A stretch of 64,000 nt of DNA from Ancistrus triradiatus (GCA_025084515.1 JAJAGP010000341.1:1-64000), one strand, 5' to 3'. Positions 13,698 to 26,077 are shown, numbered from the stretch's first letter. The notes: generated from the letters alone by a model not told the origin. Translations and numbers: made by a program.

Positions 13698-15262
13698 CAA
13701 AGTGGGGCAAAAAGTATTTAAGTCAGCCACTGAATTGTGCAGTTTCTCCTACTTAGAAAGATGAGAGAGTTCTGTAATTTTCATCATAAGTTACACACTT
13801 CAACTATGAGAGACAAATGAGAAAAAAAAAATACAGGAAATTCACATTGTGGATTTTTTTAAAGAATTTAATTGTAAATTATGGTGGAAACTAAGTATTT
13901 GGTCAATAAAAAAAACCCCCCAAAAAAAAAGTTTCAACCAATACTTTTAACATAACCTTTTGTTGGCAGTGACAGAGGTCAAACATTTCTGTAAGTCTTC
14001 ACCAGGTTTTTCAACACACTGTAGCTGTTTTTGGCCCCATTCCTCCAGCAGATCTCCTCTAGAGCAATGATGTTTTGTGGTCCACGACTTTTCACTCCCT
14101 CCACAAATTTTTCTATGTGGTTTGAAGGTCTGGAACTGGCTAGGCCACTCCTTACCTTAAAATGCTTTTACGGAGCCACTCCTCTCCTTCGTTGCCCCGA
14201 GCGGTGTTTGGATCATTGTCATCTGGAAGCTCAGCCACGTTCCATCTTCATGCTCTCCTGATGGGAGGAGGTTTTGGGGCTTAAATCTCACGATACTGGC
14301 CCCGTTCTTTCTCCCTTAACAACACGATCAGTCCGTTCCTGTCCCCTCTGCAAAAACAGCCCAAGCATGATGTTTCCACCCCCATGCTTCACATAGGTAA
14401 ATGGTGTTTCTTGGGATTCAACTCAGAATTCTTCTTTCTCCAAACACGACAATAAGTTTGAGTTTTTTAACCAAAGTGTATTTTGGTTCATCTGAACCAC
14501 ATGATATTCTCCCCAATCCTCTTCGGATCATCCTATGCTTCTCTGGCACCTTCAAGAGACAGCCTGGACATGTATGGCTTAAGCAAGGGGAGACACCCCT
14601 GTCGCTGCATGATCTGAAGTCCCCTCTCTGCGTAGTGTTTTACTGATGGTGGTCTTTGTTAACTTTGGTTACCAGCTTCGCGGCAGTCCATTCATCAGGT
14701 CCTCCATTTAGCTCTGGATTTTTGGTCACCACGTTCTCATGATCATTTGACCCCACGGGATGAGATCTTTGTAATGGGGATTGCTCTCACATTAATTTAT
14801 CAGCCAACCAACCTGCTTGCCTATTGTAGATTCACGCTTCCGCTGCTGCAGGTCTACAATTCTTTTCCTGGTGTCCTTCGGCAGCTCTTTGGTCTTGGTC
14901 ATGTTGAGATTGGAGTCTACAACTGTTTGAGGCTGTGGGACATGTGTCTTTAGACAGATAATTATGTCAAACAGGTGCCATTAATAACAGGTAACGAGTG
15001 GAGGACAGAAGATCTTCTGAAAGAAGAAGTTACAGGTCTGTGAGAGCCAGAAATCTTGCTTGTTTGTGGGTGACCAAATACTTATTTTCCACCATAATTT
15101 ACAATTAAATTCTTTAAAAATGTGATTTCCTGGATTTTTCTTTCTCATTTTGTCTCTCATAGTTGAAGTGTACCTATGATGAAAATTACAGACCTCTCTC
15201 ATCTTTCTAAGTAGGAGAACTTGCACAATCAGTGGCTGACTAAATACTTTTTTGCCCCACTG
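13698..15262 (-). mobile_element. Tc1-like transposon, degenerate, 1.57 kb
   Basis: Terminal inverted repeats of about 205 bp (13698-13905 and 15057-15262) carry the fish Tc1 signature AGTGGGGCAAAAAGTATTTA at the left end and its complement at the right. A TA flanks each end. The transposase remnant is on the minus strand, with relics of the DDE region such as GTGAAGCATGGGGGTGG, but it is broken by frameshifts and stops. Plus-strand frames at 14031-14953 are antisense shadows. Confidence 0.9.
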
Positions 15263-15264
15263 TA

Positions 15265-15710
15265 TATGAGAAGTAAAGGAAGGAAGGAAAAATGAAAGAA
15301 ATTCAAGCACAAAGAAATAAAAGTAAAGCACAGACATAGACGAAAAGAAGGAAATACAAAAAGGAACAAAAAAAAGAATGAACAAGTAAATACAGGAAAG
15401 AAATAAGAAAGAACGACCAAAAAGAAGGATATATAAAGAAAGAAAGAAAGAAAGACAAATGAAAGAAAGAGGGAAAACGCATAAATGAGAAAGAAAAAAA
15501 ATCTACAATATAAATAAGTTAACAAAAAAAAGAAAAAAGTCAGAAAAGATAAAATATGATTGAAAGAAAGTAATAAAAGAAGGAATGCATATGTGGCAGA
15601 AAATAAGAAAGAAGAAACTGAAGACAGAACGTAAGACAGAAAAAAAGCACATTTGAGAAAGTAGGAAAAAAACAAGTCAAAACAAGGAAGTCAGAAATAA
15701 TGGAAATAAT
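15265..15710. repeat. Second polypurine tract, next to the Tc1 right end
   Basis: A GAAAGAAAG/AAGGAAGG-rich purine run beginning within a few bases of the Tc1 target site. The minus-strand Phe/Leu frame here is an artefact. Confidence 0.88.
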
Positions 15711-15779
15711 AAAGACCTAAGAACATTTTTTCATTATATTTTTATGATGCCTTTACATTTATTTTAGTAGAAGAAAAGA

Positions 15780-16450
15780 GCATTTGTTTCTTTTTAAACT
15801 ACACTGGATGCCTTTATGACAAATAATTGATTAAAAAGGTGGAGCTGAGATCAGCAAGTGTCAACGTAAGAACAAAACTTCCTCTAGACGTGATGTACAT
15901 AACATGATATAACACGGGGAACGCCGCGCCCCGATCCCAAACACAACAACAGCGTACGGGGTCCAAATGCTCCCCTACAACAGTGTCATTGTGAGGTTTG
16001 CGTCAATCGGTTTCTCATTTAAAAAGCCTGCAATAACCACTTAACATTTCCAGAAAACTATAAACTGGAACTTAGTAATAACTTTACTGTAGGACCAAAT
16101 CTTTTGCAATAACTGGAGTCAGTTCACCACGACTGAGCCGGGCCATTTCTATAGAGTCGCAAAAAAGTTTGGGTGTCCACATATTTTAGGCTTGTGTCCT
16201 ACAGAAGTCGTGTTTCTTTTCTATACCCATTAGAACACCAACTGAACATTCACTGTTGTGCAAAACTGTCGTCCCTGTACCGTCACACCTCTGCAGGCAC
16301 TTCAACGTTGTCATGGCACTTCCCCAAGATCTGATCATCCTCCATGCCACCACACCAGCAATGTCTTTTCAGAGACGCAAAGGCAAGTTAGACATGACTC
16401 ACGCTCATCCAGGCAACACCCTCTGGCGTTTCTCTCCGGCCTGAGCTAAC
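15780..16450 (+). repeat. Direct duplication, copy A
   Basis: It shares ordered blocks with 17104-17760: TTTTTAAACTACA, ATGATGTAC, CCCAAACACA, a CCAGAAAACTATAAA-like block and GACTCACGCTCATCCAG / CAACACCCTCTG. The offset is about 1.3 kb. Confidence 0.7.
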
Positions 16451-17103
16451 TCCATCCAGCACCAGGAGATCCTGTACACTCCACCCGGTGCCATCCATGA
16501 TAGGTACGGAGCCATTACCGAAAAAAACAGGGCTAAAGTAACAGCTGAGAGCAGAAAAGCTTCTCAGAACTTGAAATTTCCTGAGCACTTCAATTGTAGG
16601 GCCGGGCAGGGGTTGCTGATGCAGTGCTAGGGGATGATCCCCCACCCAGCCTCCCCTCCCAGTCGCTCTGGATAAGGGCATGTGCATAATGGCAATGTAG
16701 TAATTCATGTGTTTCAATAAACCAAAGATGCATGCTATGATGTATACTTATGGTACACTTATGAGTAATAACACAAGCTTCGGTCAGGTCAGGTTTTAGG
16801 ATTCTGTGTATGATGCCAACACATGGGAAATGTACTAATAATTCGCTATGGCTTATTTTAGGATGGGTAACCATACGCTGTGTTTTGAATCCTTGTAATG
16901 CCTGGAGGGAGGCCCATATGAACGTTCAGCGGCATTTTCATTCATGCATTTTAAGAAACCGTAGATCTGTGTTAAGATGCATACCTGCGGTACAGACACA
17001 GGGCTGCATGCAGGGCAAACAAACCAGCTGCACAAAACATTCCAGAAAGAAACAGTTCTGCAATGTTTTGTGAGATAAATAAGGGCTGAAAATCCCTAGC
17101 AAA
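16451..17103. other. Spacer between the two duplication copies
   Basis: It contains a SINE-tail fragment (CGCTCTGGATAAGGGCATG near 16665-16683) and otherwise unassigned sequence. Confidence 0.5.
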
Positions 17104-17760
17104 TGCATTTGTCTGTTTTTAAACTACATCGATAAGACTGGTCCATTTCGGTAAGGACAAAAAATGGCCCGTCAGAGTGCTGTTCGGCTAAACAACTATA
17201 AGGCAAGTAGAAAGAAAACATCCTATAGACATGATGTACCGGAACACATAACATGGGAAACAATGCAACCCAATCCCAAACACAAAAACATATGTGGGAA
17301 AAACAATGCCTCCAATTCCTCCTATACAAAAGTCAATAGACATGAACTCGAGACTTCACTTAACTTTTTTGAGAGGTCACATCACTGAGTTCCCCTTTAG
17401 AAACCTTCAAAATACTCTGCATTAATATTTCCAGCAAAACATATAAATTGAACTGTAGTACTGGCCAAAAATTACATAACCCATGAGTCACCATGACCAA
17501 ATCGCTCCCATTTATCCAGCTACTACCAAAACACATCCTTCCCTTATTACCTGCTTGCACTCTGGCAGTTTTTTTGTGGCGCGTTACCAGATCTGATAAT
17601 TAAAGACTTCAAAGCATAAGCCGGTTTGGCATTGCAGGTTGCCATCATGCCACCATCGCTATGTATTTTCAGTGAAGCGAGAGCAAGTTAACCGTGACTC
17701 ACGCTAACCCAGCCAACACCCTCTGTCTTTTCTCTCTCCAGCCTGAGGAAACTCCAACCA
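17104..17760 (+). repeat. Direct duplication, copy B
   Basis: Partner of 15780-16450 in the same orientation and with the same block order, diverged by substitutions and small indels. No coding potential is apparent in either copy. Confidence 0.7.
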
Positions 17761-18100
17761 GATCTGGGGGGAAAAAACAAAACAGGAGCAAAAGCGAAAA
17801 AGCCAGTTTTTGGGTCTGGTTAATGATCGAGCCTTTTCCCATCACTTTATATGCCATAAATGAGTCTAGCACATTATTGGAAATGGAAAAGCTGGAGGTG
17901 GGTTTGCGGTTTAGGAATATGTGAGCGATTTCCATTTCTGTTCCCTCCCTAATATTTCAACCTCCAAATATGTAACTAAGGAAACAAGACTTCATGGTGA
18001 TTGGCTTTCTCAGAGCCGTTCCCAGCTATAGGCACAAATACCTTGACCATACGCATGGCCCCGGGCTTCCATATCCCGGCTGTGCATTGGGGGATTTACG

Positions 18101-18526
18101 ATACTGTTCAAACGTCTTAGCTCACCATATATAACATTTCAAACTTGAAACAAACTTCAAACTCCATAATATTTTTGTCCACTGATCTTCATTCAGTCTT
18201 TGCAATTGCTTTTGTAGCACATCTTACGCCTTTTCACGCTGTTCCCCTTCAGAAAATGTGGTTTCTTGGCTGCTACCCTTCCAAAAATTCCTGGTCAAGC
18301 TTCTTCTGACTGTAAAAGGGTCACCTTGGCGAGGAGGTCACACTAAATACTGACTGTAGCCTACAGGAACTGCTTTTTGACACTGCGTACAAAGGTCTCT
18401 GTATTCTCTGGTTTTATTCTAATAAAGAGAGTGAGAAATAATTATATATGGCCATTATAGCACTGCGAAAGCAATGGTCAGTCTAATCTAATTGTGGCTT
18501 TTTGCACAGGACTGTACATCGTTAAA
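18101..18526. mobile_element. MITE, 'actgtgcaaaagtcttagg' family, copy 2 (diverged)
   Basis: The ends are ATACTGTTCAAACGTCTTAG and TTTTTGCACAGGACTGTAC. The interior carries the 'tttcttggctgctaccc' and 'cctggtcaagcttcttc' blocks in the opposite orientation to copies 1 and 4. Confidence 0.7.
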
Positions 18527-19690
18527 TATCTATATATATTGTCAGAGACAGTCCAATTGAACTTAAGCCAGGAACTCAAATTATTGAGAAGTTTATAAAA
18601 TACATTTACGACTAGGATTCATAGGAAGTGTTACTAAATCGTCATGGCACTATATTATAATACCTGCAAAGATAAAGTTGTTATCTTGTAAATTAACAAT
18701 TAATATTAATGTTACAATTAGAATGGATGAAGGTGTGTGCATGAGCTGGGTGCACACAGATGCCCTTCTCCCCCATGACATAGTACAGACAGCCATTAAG
18801 GTGCCTTATCTGACCCCCAGTGAGCGAGTGGAGGGGGATGTGGAAGACGTGTGCTTGGGTAGCAACAAGAACACACAGGAAACACAGGAGACGAAACGCT
18901 GATAAGGTAGATAGGTTAGCTTTTCAACTATTGCTCGTCCATTGCATGTTTATTATCGTACATAAAAATTATATTTAACTCCATGAATGCTACATATATG
19001 TGGTACCTTGGGTGGGACTGACTGGGGTCACCAAGTCTAAAGGTCTTGTGATGTAGAGAAGTTAAACTAGACTGCAAATTAATTGCATGTAAAGGCTACT
19101 GGCACCAGCAATCCTGGTCAAAACCACTGAGATCACATTTTCCTCCTCATGCTGATGGTTGTGAATAAAAATTGAAATAGCAATAAATATAGTCATGTTT
19201 TTCTTTATAAAGCAACAACATGTGATAAAAGCTTTCACCACTCAAATTGCCAGATCATACTAGTTTAAAGCTACATATATATTAGGGTTAGTATAGATAA
19301 ATAGCATAAACCATCTTGGACATGCAAGACAGCTTTTTTATCAGGGGCATTCTTTATCAGCACTAATTGATGGCTAAACAAATTACAAGCTACGTGTTAC
19401 TGGAACATATCAGGCTTGCTAATAGCTTTTGCACCACTGTGTTCACAGGTAGCCAGACTAAATAGCCATATTTTGTAGTGTCCACTTTCAAACTTTACGT
19501 GTTTAGAAGTTAATCTTGTTTTTCTTTTAAAAAAATGGTCAGCATTTTTTATTAGCATCGACTATTTTCTTGTGCTTTCAGTAGGAAGCCCACCCACTGT
19601 TGTTCAGACCAACAGCAGAGGAGGGGAAAAAGAAAAAGAGCAAGCGTGCTGGCCAACAGGCGGCCATAGACAGTCCGGCTCCAGCTCTGA

Positions 19691-19734
<44 letters not shown>

Positions 19735-20318
19735 ACACACACACACACACTGCTAGCGTGTGAATGGTGAAATGAAAGAGAGCAAGCCCATGAGAGCACA
19801 GGCCTTATCAGATTTAAGTGGAAAGAAGGAGAAGAGGAAAAAACGAGTTACATCTCTGATTAGATCCTCTTTGATAGTGATATGAAATTTCAGTGTTTTG
19901 ACTGGCATTTTTTTCCTCTTCTCTTCTCGGGTGAGCTCATGGAGAAAAGTACAGAACTATAAACATTGTTCAGATGAGTTAAGGTGGAACCGAGTGATAG
20001 TTTGGAATTCAAATCATTTAAAACGCATCAGGAATTTGTCTAAACATCTTGATTTGGTCACAAATGTAGAGCTGAGCCAAGTTTGGTGTCTGATTCTTGC
20101 ATTTTGATTTCAAGTCATTTTCATTTAAAGACGTTTCACAATGTTTAAATGTAGAGTTTGAACCAAATCTACCAGCTAGCTCATGATCTATTTCTCATAA
20201 AAGGCAAAGAACTACAAATTCCATAATGCTTTGCAATGATGGCCTTACTGATTAGCTTCTCTGCAACAATAAGCTTTTTGATGATGAGTTGTTTAGTGTC
20301 AAATAATTGTTCTACATA
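18527..20318. other. Intergenic AT-rich sequence with a CA microsatellite
   Basis: A (CA)n run at 19691-19750; the rest is AT-rich unique sequence with no gene recognised. Confidence 0.5.
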
Positions 20319-21908
20319 CAGTGGTGCTTGAAAGTTTGTGAACCCTTTAGAATTTTCTATATTTCTGCATAAATATGCCTAGGAACTTCATCAGATTTTC
20401 ACACAAGCCTGAAAGTAGATAAAGAGAACCCCAGTTAAACAAATGAGACAAAAATATTTATACTTGGTCATTTATTTATTGAGGAAAATGATCCAATATT
20501 ACATCTTAGTGAGTGACAAAGATGTGAACCCTCTAGGATTAGCAGTTAATCTGAAGGTGAAATTAGAGCCAGGTGTTTTCAAATCAGTGAGATGCCAATC
20601 AGGTGTGAGTGTGGGCCCTCTGTTTTTATTTAAAGAACAGGGATCTATCAGTCTGCTCTTCACAAACACACGTTTGTGGAAGTGTATTCATGGCACGAAA
20701 CAAAGGAGATTTCTGGAGCTCATAGGCTGGAAAAGGTTACAAAAACCCATCTCTAAAGAGTGGTTGGACTCCACCAATTCACAGTCAGACAGATTGTGTA
20801 CAAATGGAGGAAATCCAAGACCATTGTTACCCTCCCCCGGAGTGGTCCACCCACAAAGAATTCACTCCAAGAGCCAAGGCGTGTAATAGCTGGTGAGGTT
20901 TCCCAGGGTAACTTCTAGCAACTGAGGCCTCTCTACATTGGCTAATGCTTTAAGTTCATGAGTCCACCATCAGAGAAAACTGGAAAACATTGGCGTGTGC
21001 ATGGCAGGGTTGCAAGGAGAAAGCCAAACTGCTCTCAAAAAGCAACTGAAGGCCTCTCTCACATTGGCTAATGTTAAAAGTTCATGAGTCCACCATCAGA
21101 AGAAAATGAAAAACAATGGTGTGCAATGGCAGGGTTGCAAGGAGAAAGCAAACTGCTCTCTAAAAGAGATCTATGCTACTTCATCTGCAGTTTGGTTAAA
21201 GGATCACGTGGACGTGAGCATGAACCTTATCCCATCTGTGAAACATGGTGGTGGAAGTATCTCATGGTTTGGGGCCTGTTTTGCTGCATCTTGCCATCAT
21301 TGAGGGGAACATTGAATTCTGAATGATATCAGAGAATTCTAAAGGAAAGGGTCAGGACATCTGTCCATGAACTGAATCTCAAGCGAAGGTGGGTCATGGC
21401 AGCAAGGACAACGATCCTAAGCAGGGGACAAGCCGTTCTACCAAAGAATGGTTACAGAAGAATAAAGTTAATGTTTTGGAATGGCCCAATCAAAGTCCTG
21501 ACCTTTAATCCAATGGAAATGTTGTGGAAAGGACCTGAAGCGAGCAGCTAATGTGAGGAAAACCCACCCAACATCCCAGAGCTGAAGCTTTGTTCTGTAC
21601 GGAGGAATGGGAGGATAAAATCCTCCAAGCCGGTGTGCAGGATGATCAACAGCTACAGGAAATGTTTTAGCTGCAGTTATTGCTGCACAGGGGGGGTCAC
21701 ACCAGATACTGAAAGCCAAAGGGTCACATAATTTTCGCCACACGCACTAATATGTAATACTGGATCAATTTCCTCAGTAAATAAAAGACCAAGTATGATA
21801 TTTTTGTCTCATTTGTTTTGAACTGGGTTCTTTATCTACTTTTAGGACTTGGTGTGAAAATCTGATGATGTTTTAGGTCATATTTATGCAGAAATATATA
21901 AAATATAT
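20319..21908 (+). mobile_element. Tc1-like transposon, degenerate, 1.59 kb, with internal duplication
   Basis: The left end starts CAGTGGTGCTTGAAAGTTTG after TA (20317-20318). The right arm mirrors it inward from about 21775, but the outermost roughly 40 bp no longer match, so the right end is eroded near 21908. Transposase relics on the plus strand include a split KHGGGS and MVWG region (21235-21290) and KPISKEWLDSTN-like sequence near 20.75 kb, in different frames. It cannot encode an intact protein. A segment of about 120 bp is duplicated in tandem (20927-21047 and 21052-21168). Confidence 0.88.
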
Positions 21909-22678
21909 ACATACACAAAAAAATGAATATTTAACATCAAAGCAGACGTTTCAGAATACAGGTGGGAAAAACTGGTACAACCTTTTTCTAACTCTAACTA
22001 CTCTGGTTCTTTTGCCTAGTCATTGTAGTATTGTACTAATGACTTTTTTCCAGATTTTGTTTGAAAAAATGGTTTGTATGAGCGTACATATGCTGTTTCA
22101 TGCAGTGCTAACTGGTAGCTAATATAGCTTTACTTTCAGTGTTAGGCCTAATAGCTAATGCAAAGTTAAGCAATGTGTGTGGCTAATATGATATGTGAAA
22201 ATTACACTTTTCTTTCAATACATAAAGACTGGGCATTAGATTAGACCACCAAAAACTGCCAGATGATTAACTTGAGACAACGTATGCAACAAGGTCCAAT
22301 AAGATTAAGTCGTGGCTTCTGGTTACACAGTTTGCGGCCTTGGCATAGTTAAATTGCAGCTACGTCTTATTAAAAATAACCACCTCCATCGTCTCTATAG
22401 ATTTAAGACTGAGGTTGTGGAAATTAAATTGCCTATTTTTAAAACAAAACGTAGGTTTTTTTTTCTTTAAACTAACGTTAGCAAAGGAGGGTGTTCTGAG
22501 GCTGTGCACGTGTCCAGTTTTTTATGAGCAGGGAGGTCTGTTGTGGTTCCCGAAGCTAGAAATGTTCCATTCATCCATCAAAGCCGCCTGCAGAGTGAAG
22601 AAGCTTCCTCCATCTGAGAGGCAGACAAACTGGCAGCAGGGCGACACACTAGCATTCCTCATCTTATCTCTCACACAG

Positions 22679-22726
<48 letters not shown>

Positions 22727-23925
22727 GCTGGGTGGGTGGAACTGTTTTAAAAGGAGAACTTCCCGCTCCTCATCACTTCCTCCACGTTGGGGTTAGAGCA
22801 GTTGGGTTTACGTAATCACCTCGGGTAGCGCAGCAGCAATTTTCTAGACCATCATTGGGTGGTGACCTGGGTTTGACATCCAGTAGTGCCTTTTTGGGCA
22901 GATCGGGCATCACACAAGCACAAATGGCCGTATCTGGCTGAGAAATGAGAGCCCTGTGGACTTTTCAGGGGAACATGATCAGTTGAGTCCTTTGAATTCC
23001 AGGATAGACTCCAGACCCTCCACCTCACCCTCTGAGACACTAACCAGGATTAGCATGGTGAAATACGGTTAAAAAAAAAGTTCTAAGCAAAGTTTTGGTA
23101 GCCCTGGGAAAACGTAAATTTGAATGCATCGTCAAGAAAAAACGAAATTCTACAAAGTTCTAAAAGCTTTTTCGAAGAACTCTTGCAGATGTTTATTTTT
23201 TCCCAATATATTTGAAAATCTATGCCTAAAATGTGCATAAATATGTCATAATGTTATTCTTTGCAGTCTGTTCTTCGGTTCGTTAACTAGCATATCTGGG
23301 AGTTGAATCTAATAAACCGATTCCCGAATTGCAGGCACTGAGAACAGAGAATCGTTTTCAAAAGCTTTGGAGTCGATTCCAAGCATAGATTCATGTTTGC
23401 GCATAGTTAGCAAAACAATTAGCCAACTTTCGCTTAATAAAACGGTAACTGCTGAATACGAACTTCTAAATTAACGTAATACATATGTTTTTGCCGCTAA
23501 TATTTCTAGTAAGTAGTACGTAATTCTTAAGTAATATATTGTTCGTGTTTAAAAGATGTAAAATAAAAGAAGTGTACCTGAATCGCTGCTCGTCTTTAGT
23601 ACGAAGAAGCTCCAGTCTTGTATGGAATCATGTACGGAAAATTAGGTTAAGCTTGCAGCACGTTAGGTGGTGTCATTTTTTGGATGAATCCTACGTCTAC
23701 TCCTAAAAGCAGAGCTAGAACGGTAACCTACAGGACGCATATTTTGTACTTTTACTGTGGATCTCGTCCCTGGGAAAGCCATTTAAATAGTATAGCTTTG
23801 CTCGCCATGCTTACTTCCCCAGGACGAAGACACATGCACATGGTATCTGTCTCGTTCCATTTATTTCAGCTCTATTTACATTCCGGTTTTAACGGTAGGC
23901 ACAAAGCAGCTTCCTAAAGAGCCGA

Positions 23926-23933
23926 GTCTAGAC
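23926..23933. promoter_or_regulatory. GTCTAGAC palindrome (possible SMAD element)
   Basis: Exact palindrome in GAGTCTAGACTC, about 2.1 kb past the smad7 stop. Function is inferred only from the motif. Confidence 0.3.
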
Positions 23934-24483
23934 TCCAAAATGATTTGCCATAGCTGATAGTGACAAGAAAAGCTACCTTAAGACACTTTGAGAGGAACCA
24001 GGCTGAAATGGGGAATCCATCCTTCTCAGAGACTGGCAACTGGATTAAGATCTGTGTCCTGGTCTAGGGAAATATAAAGGAAACCAACTAATATTGTGCA
24101 GGAGACTCTAGGCATTTTGAGTGTCTGGATTGAGATAAGCCACAAAAAATGTGTGTGAGAATCCATCCGAAGACGCATTTATATCTGACTTGAATTTTTG
24201 TCACAGAAATGTGCCAGTTCTTGGATGCCACCACCTCAGTTCCCTCTAAGACTTTACCAAGACAAATGTACCACTAATGAAGCAAAGTGTAAAAGGTGAC
24301 GAGAGTGGGACAGACGGAGAGTGGCGCTATCCTGAGCATACGTTCTCTCGGCTTTCTAAAGGGGAATCCGGGCTTTAGGAATGTAGGTCTGTGCTCGGAA
24401 AGCTAGGGTAAAGCGGGGTTACGGCTCCTAATCCCCCATCAGACGCCCATTATGAGGGGCCAGCACGAGGAGGAGGGGCTACA

Positions 24484-24491
24484 GTCTAGAC
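24484..24491. promoter_or_regulatory. GTCTAGAC palindrome in a GC-rich block (possible SMAD element)
   Basis: Exact palindrome inside the unique GC-rich stretch 24290-24560, about 1.6 kb downstream of the smad7 stop, and so a candidate element of a 3' enhancer. Confidence 0.35.
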
Positions 24492-24999
24492 AGCCGTCTC
24501 GGTTCGGACACCCCCCACCCCCGCCTCCCATTCCACAGCGGCATTAAAGCAGAGTAACGTGTTGGACACAGTGTGTGTGTGTGTGTTCAGGGTTTACTAG
24601 GGTTGGAATGCCTTAATTAAAGGAATACACCATTTTTCAGACTAATCAGGGCGTCTGTAGCTTATGCATCGCATATTTCCAGCATTATAGGAAAAAACGT
24701 TGGGAACAAAGGTCCTGTGCCATCGATTGGTTTAGGGTTCTAAATCCTGAAATACTTTTGTATTAAGGGAGGTAAAAACAAATGAAAAGAAATGTTTTGT
24801 ATACCCAACGACAAATCTAAAGGAGTATCAATCTGACTGGCAACATTTGAGAGAAGTGAAAAAAAAACTACTGATCATTCATTGCAGTCCCTTTCTACAC
24901 AAATCCGTGCTTTGTTACTGTATACCCATGGCCCTAACATCTAGGACTTCGTGACTAGGATCCTTAGTGACTCCGCTGTTAAGATCATTGGCTAGTGAT

Positions 25000-25125
25000 T
25001 AAAAGGATTAGGGTTCAAGGCACCCTCTGTTGGGCCCTTCAGGAAGGCTCTCATTCCTAAATTGTTTGGATTGTATCCAGTCACTGTGGATAAAAAGCCT
25101 CCACCAAATCGATAAATGCCTCAAG
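25000..25125 (+). repeat. SINE fragment (V-SINE-like)
   Basis: Diverged GATTAGGGTTCAAGG B-box region, TTGGGCCCTTCAGG and GTCACTGTGGATAAAAAGCC tail. Confidence 0.6.
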
Positions 25126-25245
25126 TGTGCTGCTACAAATAAGGAAGCAAGATTTGGACACGTCGTCTTGGCTTATTGACGGGTAGAAAACCAGTAAATA
25201 TCCACATCTAATCTAATCGGCACATTATGTTTCTGTCCCCTATTA

Positions 25246-25267
25246 TTTAATAAATAAATAAATAAAT
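25246..25267 (-). promoter_or_regulatory. ATTTA-repeat tract (possible AU-rich element)
   Basis: On the gene strand this reads as four or five overlapping ATTTA pentamers. If the smad7 transcript reaches this far (810 nt past the stop) it would be a class II-like AU-rich element. If not, it is a simple TTTA microsatellite. Confidence 0.25.
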
Positions 25268-25699
25268 GTTTACTGGATAAAATCTACTGAGCATGTGAAA
25301 CAAATTCCCTGAATCATGCGCTGGAAAGATTGTGGGTTTTTTTAAACTCTGGTCTTGTCCACATTTTCTGAATGTATTCCAATAGATAAAACAGTCGTTG
25401 CAGATCTTTCTGGTGCTTGCCAGATTTGGGCCAAATTGGGAAAGACTGCATTTTCGCATGCACTGGTAACGTGAGCGGCCAGAAAGCCGTGCGCGTTTGA
25501 CATTTCATTTCTTCCATGCGCAGAAATCCGATACATGGAAACGAGTTCCCTGCAAAATCAACAAAACATTATTTGAATATTGTCCCCAAACTTTTGCATA
25601 GGAGCGTGTATGAATAAAGCACGGGCGTAGGAGCGCGAGTGTGCGCAAACAAACACAGAGATGAATTTGATTTCTTTTTTTTTTTAATTTTGGCATTTC

Positions 25700-26077
25700 T
25701 CCTGTGTGCATTTATATTAAGCAAAGTGCATCTTTTTCTATTTCTATCAACACACTGCACAATACATAAATAACGATGCATATAAAACGTCTTCGTATTT
25801 ACAAGTAATAATATATTTATATATAACAATACATTTTATTTCACTTAATTAAATCTTAGTCGTTCTGAATGGAAACCCAAAGTCAGTGCGGGTTTTTTTT
25901 TCCTTGCATTTTTCTTTTCTCTTGTAAAATCTTCTTCTGGAGAACTTTTTCCTTTCTCGGTCAGCAAAAAAAAAAAAAAAAAAAGGAAAATCCAAAAGTG
26001 AATAGTCCCATCGGGGTCAGTCTGTGTCCATGGCGATAGAGGGAGGGGAGGGGAGGGGGAAGAGACAGGGCTTGTGG
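25700..26077 (-). other. smad7: smad7 3' UTR (proximal part)
   Basis: This follows the TAG stop. It holds a purine/pyrimidine stretch, a homopolymer run of about 18 bases (25966-25984) and an AT-rich block at 25.70-25.87 kb. A GCACTTT on the gene strand (25723-25729) matches the miR-17/20/93/106 seed site. The 3' end is not certain: the only AATAAA is at 25840-25835, but the AT-rich block continues below it and mammalian SMAD7 3' UTRs are longer, so a distal end is possible. Confidence 0.6.
25835..25840 (-). terminator. smad7: Candidate smad7 poly(A) signal AATAAA
   Basis: AATAAA is read on the minus strand about 240 nt after the stop. Cleavage would fall near 25805-25825. Weaker variant signals (TATAAA, AATATA) lie at 25711-25718. 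Confidence 0.45.

Larger units (their letters stand above)
21909..24999. other. Intergenic sequence downstream of smad7
   Basis: It contains a (GT)n run at 22681-22722, an interspersed repeat (22855-23060, with GGCATCACACAAGCACAAATGG), SMAD palindromes at 23926-23933 and 24484-24491, and a GC-richer unique block at 24290-24560. No coding exon was recognised. Confidence 0.5.

Noticed and set aside
14031..14953. Plus-strand open frames in the 13.7-15.3 kb element
   Set aside because: Antisense shadows of a degenerate minus-strand Tc1 transposase.
1..25000. CTIF (the human neighbour on this side of SMAD7)
   Set aside because: No exon with recognisable CTIF/MIF4G sequence was seen; the gene may lie further left or have moved.
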